NCBI GenBank assembly: GCA_003265885.1
Contig: QFBQ01000051.1
Coordinates: forward strand, 1-8,266
DNA: 8,266 nt
Direction: 5' to 3'
Origin: Candidatus Marinamargulisbacteria bacterium SCGC AG-343-D04
Lineage (GTDB): Bacteria; Margulisbacteria; Marinamargulisbacteria; GCA-2716485; GCA-002719695
Made by a program: the position numbers and the translations under genes. Positions 5,806 to 8,266 of the stretch are shown here, one piece after another (the stretch's first letter is position 1; each line of letters opens with the position of its first letter). Under the pieces are notes generated by a model. The model was not told the origin of the DNA. It ran no database searches and was given only the letters and a program-made list of their open reading frames with translations.

Positions 5806-6897
5806 ATGAAACGACTTGCAGAATATATATGGATAGATGGGACAAAGCCTACCTCTCTACTCCGATCGAAGACAAGAGTTATTGAAGTAGGGTCAGACAA
5901 GGCTTCTTTAGGTGATTTTCCGGAATGGGGATTTGATGGATCGTCTACCAACCAAGCTACTGGAGATAATTCAGATTGCATTTTACGTCCTGTTAGCTTT
6001 GTTTCTAACCCTATTGGGGGCATTGGTAACTTTCTAGTAATGTGTGAAGTATTTGATAGAGATGGAAATGCTCATGAAAGTAATACTCGTTCAATTCTTA
6101 GACAGGTTTTAGATGCTGGAGCAGGGCAGCAAGATGCCTACCTTGGTTTCGAGCAAGAATATACGATGTTTGATGGAGCAGGAAATCCTCTAGGTTGGCC
6201 AGAAAACGGTTTCCCTGGTCCACAAGGACCATATTACTGTGGTGTTGGTGCAGGTAGAGTAGAAGGTCGTGAATTAGTAGACAAGCATTTACAAGCATGT
6301 CTAGATGCAGGGTTATTAATCTATGGGATTAATGCTGAAGTTATGTTGGGGCAATGGGAGTTTCAAGTAGGTTACCGTGGTTTTGATGAGCCTGCAGATC
6401 CTCTTACTACAACTGACCATCATTGGTACGCAACATGGATACTACAGCGTTTAAGTGAAGATTTCGGAATTGAAGTGTCTTTAGAAAACAAACCTATGAA
6501 AGGGGATTGGAATGGAGCGGGTTGTCATACAAACTTCTCTACTAAAGATATGAGAGATTCTGAAAAAGGAAAGGCTGCTATTGATAGAGCCTTAAAAAAC
6601 TTAGAAGCAACGCATCAAGACCATATTAAAGTGTATGGAGATGCCCTAGATGAGCGTCTTACAGGTGATCATGAAACGTGCGATATCAATACCTTTAGAT
6701 ATGGAAACTCCGATAGAGGAGCATCCATTCGGGTGCCTCTTTCAACAGCTCAAAAAGGATATGGTTATTTAGAAGACCGTCGTCCAGGAGCAAATACAGA
6801 TCCGTATTTAGTTTCGGCTAGAATTTTGGCTACTATTTTGGATATTGATTATCCGGGATCTACGACTGCTAAACAAGTTCAAACTGCTTTTGCTTAA
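5806..6897 (+). CDS. Glutamine synthetase, class II (eukaryote-type, GSII)
   Basis: A 363-aa ATP-dependent enzyme joining ammonium to glutamate, the entry point of nitrogen assimilation, in the cytosol. The beta-grasp N-terminal part ends with WGFDGSST (41-48). The catalytic part shows GFEQEYTMF (114-122; metal ligands E116/E118), GPYYCGVG (141-148), NAEVMLGQWEFQVG (176-189), KGDWNGAGCHTNFST (232-246), LTGDHET (285-291), NSDRGASIRVP (301-311) and YLEDRRPGANTDPY (321-334). These signatures and the length, against ~470 aa for bacterial GSI, identify class II, known from eukaryotes and some bacteria such as rhizobia (GlnII). GSII lacks the adenylylation control of GSI, so control is probably transcriptional. 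It follows the response regulator after 141 bp, has its own ribosome binding site and a strong terminator. Its codons look more G-rich than those of the preceding genes, which fits high expression or separate ancestry. Whether this is the only GS in the genome is unknown. Confidence 0.97.
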   Translation: MKRLAEYIWIDGTKPTSLLRSKTRVIEVGSDKASLGDFPEWGFDGSSTNQATGDNSDCILRPVSFVSNPIGGIGNFLVMCEVFDRDGNAHESNTRSILRQVLDAGAGQQDAYLGFEQEYTMFDGAGNPLGWPENGFPGPQGPYYCGVGAGRVEGRELVDKHLQACLDAGLLIYGINAEVMLGQWEFQVGYRGFDEPADPLTTTDHHWYATWILQRLSEDFGIEVSLENKPMKGDWNGAGCHTNFSTKDMRDSEKGKAAIDRALKNLEATHQDHIKVYGDALDERLTGDHETCDINTFRYGNSDRGASIRVPLSTAQKGYGYLEDRRPGANTDPYLVSARILATILDIDYPGSTTAKQVQTAFA

Positions 6898-6922
6898 TTT
6901 GAAATAATTTAGAGGTAAAAGG

Positions 6923-6959
6923 AAAACCCTGTTCAGTATTGAACAGGGTTTTTAGTTTT
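6923..6959. terminator. Bidirectional Rho-independent terminator
   Basis: AAAACCCTGTTCA (6923-6935) pairs perfectly with TGAACAGGGTTTT (6940-6952) around a GTAT loop: a 13-bp stem with T-rich sequence continuing to 6959. Read on the - strand the same stem is followed by TTTTCCTTTTA. It ends glutamine synthetase and probably also the convergent gene whose stop is at 6994. Confidence 0.93.
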
Positions 6960-6993
6960 AACAAAGTCTCAACTGAGCATTACTGCTTATTTT

Positions 6994-8253
6994 TTATAGT
7001 TCTAATCTCTCATTTTCTAATACTCTGCCGTTTTTCATACTTAAAACATCCACATTTTCAGAGAATCCGGCTGCTTTTGCTACATCAAGAGGGCTCTTTC
7101 CGTCGTCAGATTTCTCATTTACAGCATTTGGATCTAACAACATTATATACTCCAATAAAACTTTAGATCGTGAACCTCTTACACCTGCCAAACTTACCAA
7201 CTTATTGGTCATAAATCTTTTACTTACAGCTGTATTTGGATCCGTATTAAGCTCATTATAGGCCTTTTTAATAAGTTTTAAATCCAATTTAAGCTCATCA
7301 TAGGCCTTTTTATTACGTTTTAAGTTAAGCTCATTACAGGCCTTTAAATCCAATCCAGCTAATTCAGCGGATCCAGCTAATTCAGCAGATCCATCTATAT
7401 TTAAAATATAATTGCTTGGATCCTTACAATCTCTCTTCTTTTCCAGACTCCGCTCTTCTCTAGATGGCAAAATTCTATGAAAATATCCGCATAATTGATC
7501 TTCTTCAAAAACCCCTATCCGATATTCAGAACCTTTTACTGAATCAGGTTTCCACGTTTCTCCCAGCCCAGACCTTACTCCTTCCACAAATTTTCCTTGG
7601 AAAACTTCTCCTGAAGGCCATTTAAACTCTCCATCCCCATTAAACTTTCCCCCTCTAAATTCCCCTTTATATTCTCTTCCATCAGGCATTGCCAACACTC
7701 CAACCAATGGATCATGACTAACTGCACTGATAGCTCCCAAAAAGATTCCACCATTTATGATCTTTACCTCAGTGAAGCTTTCTGAACTATAGCTCTTCAT
7801 CAACTCAGGATTTGTGGAATCCAACGAGGTTTTTCTGTTTTGTAAATAAGATTGTGTTAAGACGTCTATTTCACATTGCGTTAGTAAACGAGGATTATGA
7901 TCATCATAAAAAAAAGAAGAACCACAGTTCTCCCGGAGAGATATAAGTGTTTCGCTTTCAGTATGACGTCGACACTCACCTTCAGGCTTGTCAGATTCTG
8001 GGGTTTTCACACACAAAACCTTGCTTCCTATTACAGGTTTATTTCCGTAATCAACTCTATACGGATCAGGTACACATTTATCAATAAAACCGTTGAGTGG
8101 GACTCCTTCTGAAGCACAACTAAAGAGGTTAGCTTTATTGTAGAGTGTACACTGAGAACGATCAGTGGTACATACAGCCTTTAAATCATCACTATTGGAT
8201 CCACTGCCCACTGATAAACAAGCTATCCCTACTACTTTTGTTAAACTTGGCAT
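6994..8253 (-). CDS. Exported Cys-rich protein with MORN repeats and ankyrin-like C-terminus
   Basis: The ATG at 8253 gives 419 aa, but the frame is open to the window edge, so the start may be upstream; no clear ribosome binding site is visible in the 13 remaining bases. The N-terminus (TKVVGIACLSVGSG, 5-18) looks like part of a signal peptide; C12 could be a lipidation site, though the lipobox is poor. Residues 28-127 hold eight cysteines (28, 35, 46, 60, 81, 94, 110, 127), suggesting disulfides outside the cytoplasm. Two good MORN repeats follow (YKGEFRGGKFNGDGEF from 195, FQGKFVEGVRSGLGE from 218), flanked by degenerate units near 171-192 and 244-258. Next come a duplicated SAELAG (289-300) and a Lys/Leu-rich helical repeat (300-336), then about one and a half ankyrin-like repeats (350-404, with DDGKSPLDVAKAAG). 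MORN and ankyrin repeats mediate protein or lipid contacts. Function unknown; a secreted or surface protein, possibly host-directed. Confidence 0.85.
   Translation of the reverse strand: MPSLTKVVGIACLSVGSGSNSDDLKAVCTTDRSQCTLYNKANLFSCASEGVPLNGFIDKCVPDPYRVDYGNKPVIGSKVLCVKTPESDKPEGECRRHTESETLISLRENCGSSFFYDDHNPRLLTQCEIDVLTQSYLQNRKTSLDSTNPELMKSYSSESFTEVKIINGGIFLGAISAVSHDPLVGVLAMPDGREYKGEFRGGKFNGDGEFKWPSGEVFQGKFVEGVRSGLGETWKPDSVKGSEYRIGVFEEDQLCGYFHRILPSREERSLEKKRDCKDPSNYILNIDGSAELAGSAELAGLDLKACNELNLKRNKKAYDELKLDLKLIKKAYNELNTDPNTAVSKRFMTNKLVSLAGVRGSRSKVLLEYIMLLDPNAVNEKSDDGKSPLDVAKAAGFSENVDVLSMKNGRVLENERLEL
7247..7352 (-). repeat. Degenerate intragenic tandem repeat, three units
   Basis: Three imperfect copies start at 7247, 7289 and 7325, each opening with TTAAGCTCAT and containing AGGCCTTT. 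The first two units are 42 and 36 bp and the third about 28 bp; all length differences keep the reading frame. They encode the helical K-K-A-Y-N/D-E-L type units (about residues 301-336) of the MORN/ankyrin protein. The third copy ends with the same TTTAAATCCAAT as the first, which points to unequal recombination or slippage. Confidence 0.8.
7353..7388 (-). repeat. 18-bp tandem duplication encoding SAELAG twice
   Basis: ATCCAGCTAATTCAGCGG (7353-7370) is repeated at 7371-7388 with a single difference (G at 7369, A at 7387), and ATCCA begins again at 7389. It encodes two SAELAG units (residues 289-300). The near identity indicates a recent in-frame duplication directly next to the longer repeat. 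Confidence 0.85.
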
Positions 8254-8266
8254 TCTTACACTTGGC

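Noticed and set aside
5775..6023. Antisense open frame over the start of glutamine synthetase
   Set aside because: Complement of conserved GSII coding sequence and its leader; no independent coding evidence.
6939..7166. Open frame of 75 codons on the + strand
   Set aside because: Begins inside the terminator hairpin and runs antisense to the C-terminus of the MORN/ankyrin gene.
7897..8112. Open frame of 71 codons on the + strand
   Set aside because: Antisense to the Cys-rich region of the MORN/ankyrin gene; no recognisable product or start signal.

Overview
The window is AT-rich, protein-dense bacterial DNA. It holds eight genes, with no RNA genes, CRISPR arrays, insertion sequences or phage genes. 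The organism cannot be named from sequence alone. The SDR oxidoreductase has the look of proteobacterial (gammaproteobacterial-like) relatives. A eukaryote-type (class II) glutamine synthetase, a secreted MORN/ankyrin protein and low G+C would fit a host-associated or intracellular-lifestyle proteobacterium, but that is inference.

Layout, left to right. (1) Up to 1311, + strand: a protein whose frame is open to the left edge and whose C-terminal half carries E-x-H ... RNE ... AGSNH motifs reminiscent of the TIKI/TraB/EreA/ChaN fold. (2) 1341-2018, - strand: a complete short-chain dehydrogenase/reductase, convergent with (1), with a candidate promoter that contains a perfect palindrome. (3) 2135-5664, + strand: four tightly packed genes, namely a 126-aa protein of unknown function, an NMT1/TAUT-type periplasmic binding protein, a NarX-like sensor histidine kinase and a NarL-like response regulator. 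(4) 5806-6897, + strand: class II glutamine synthetase with its own strong ribosome binding site, closed by a strong bidirectional terminator at 6923-6959. (5) 6994-8253, - strand: an exported, cysteine-rich protein with MORN repeats, a repetitive helical linker and a C-terminal ankyrin-like unit. Its frame is open to the right edge.

The central proposal is that genes 2552-5664 form a three-part sensing system: a membrane-anchored binding protein detects a small ligand, a two-TM kinase with a helical periplasmic domain relays it, and a LuxR/NarL-type regulator acts on DNA. No ABC permease or ATPase gene accompanies the binding protein, and its stop overlaps the kinase start by 8 nt. Dedicated sensing is therefore more likely than transport. 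Glutamine synthetase directly downstream makes nitrogen assimilation an attractive target, but the ligand and the target are inference.
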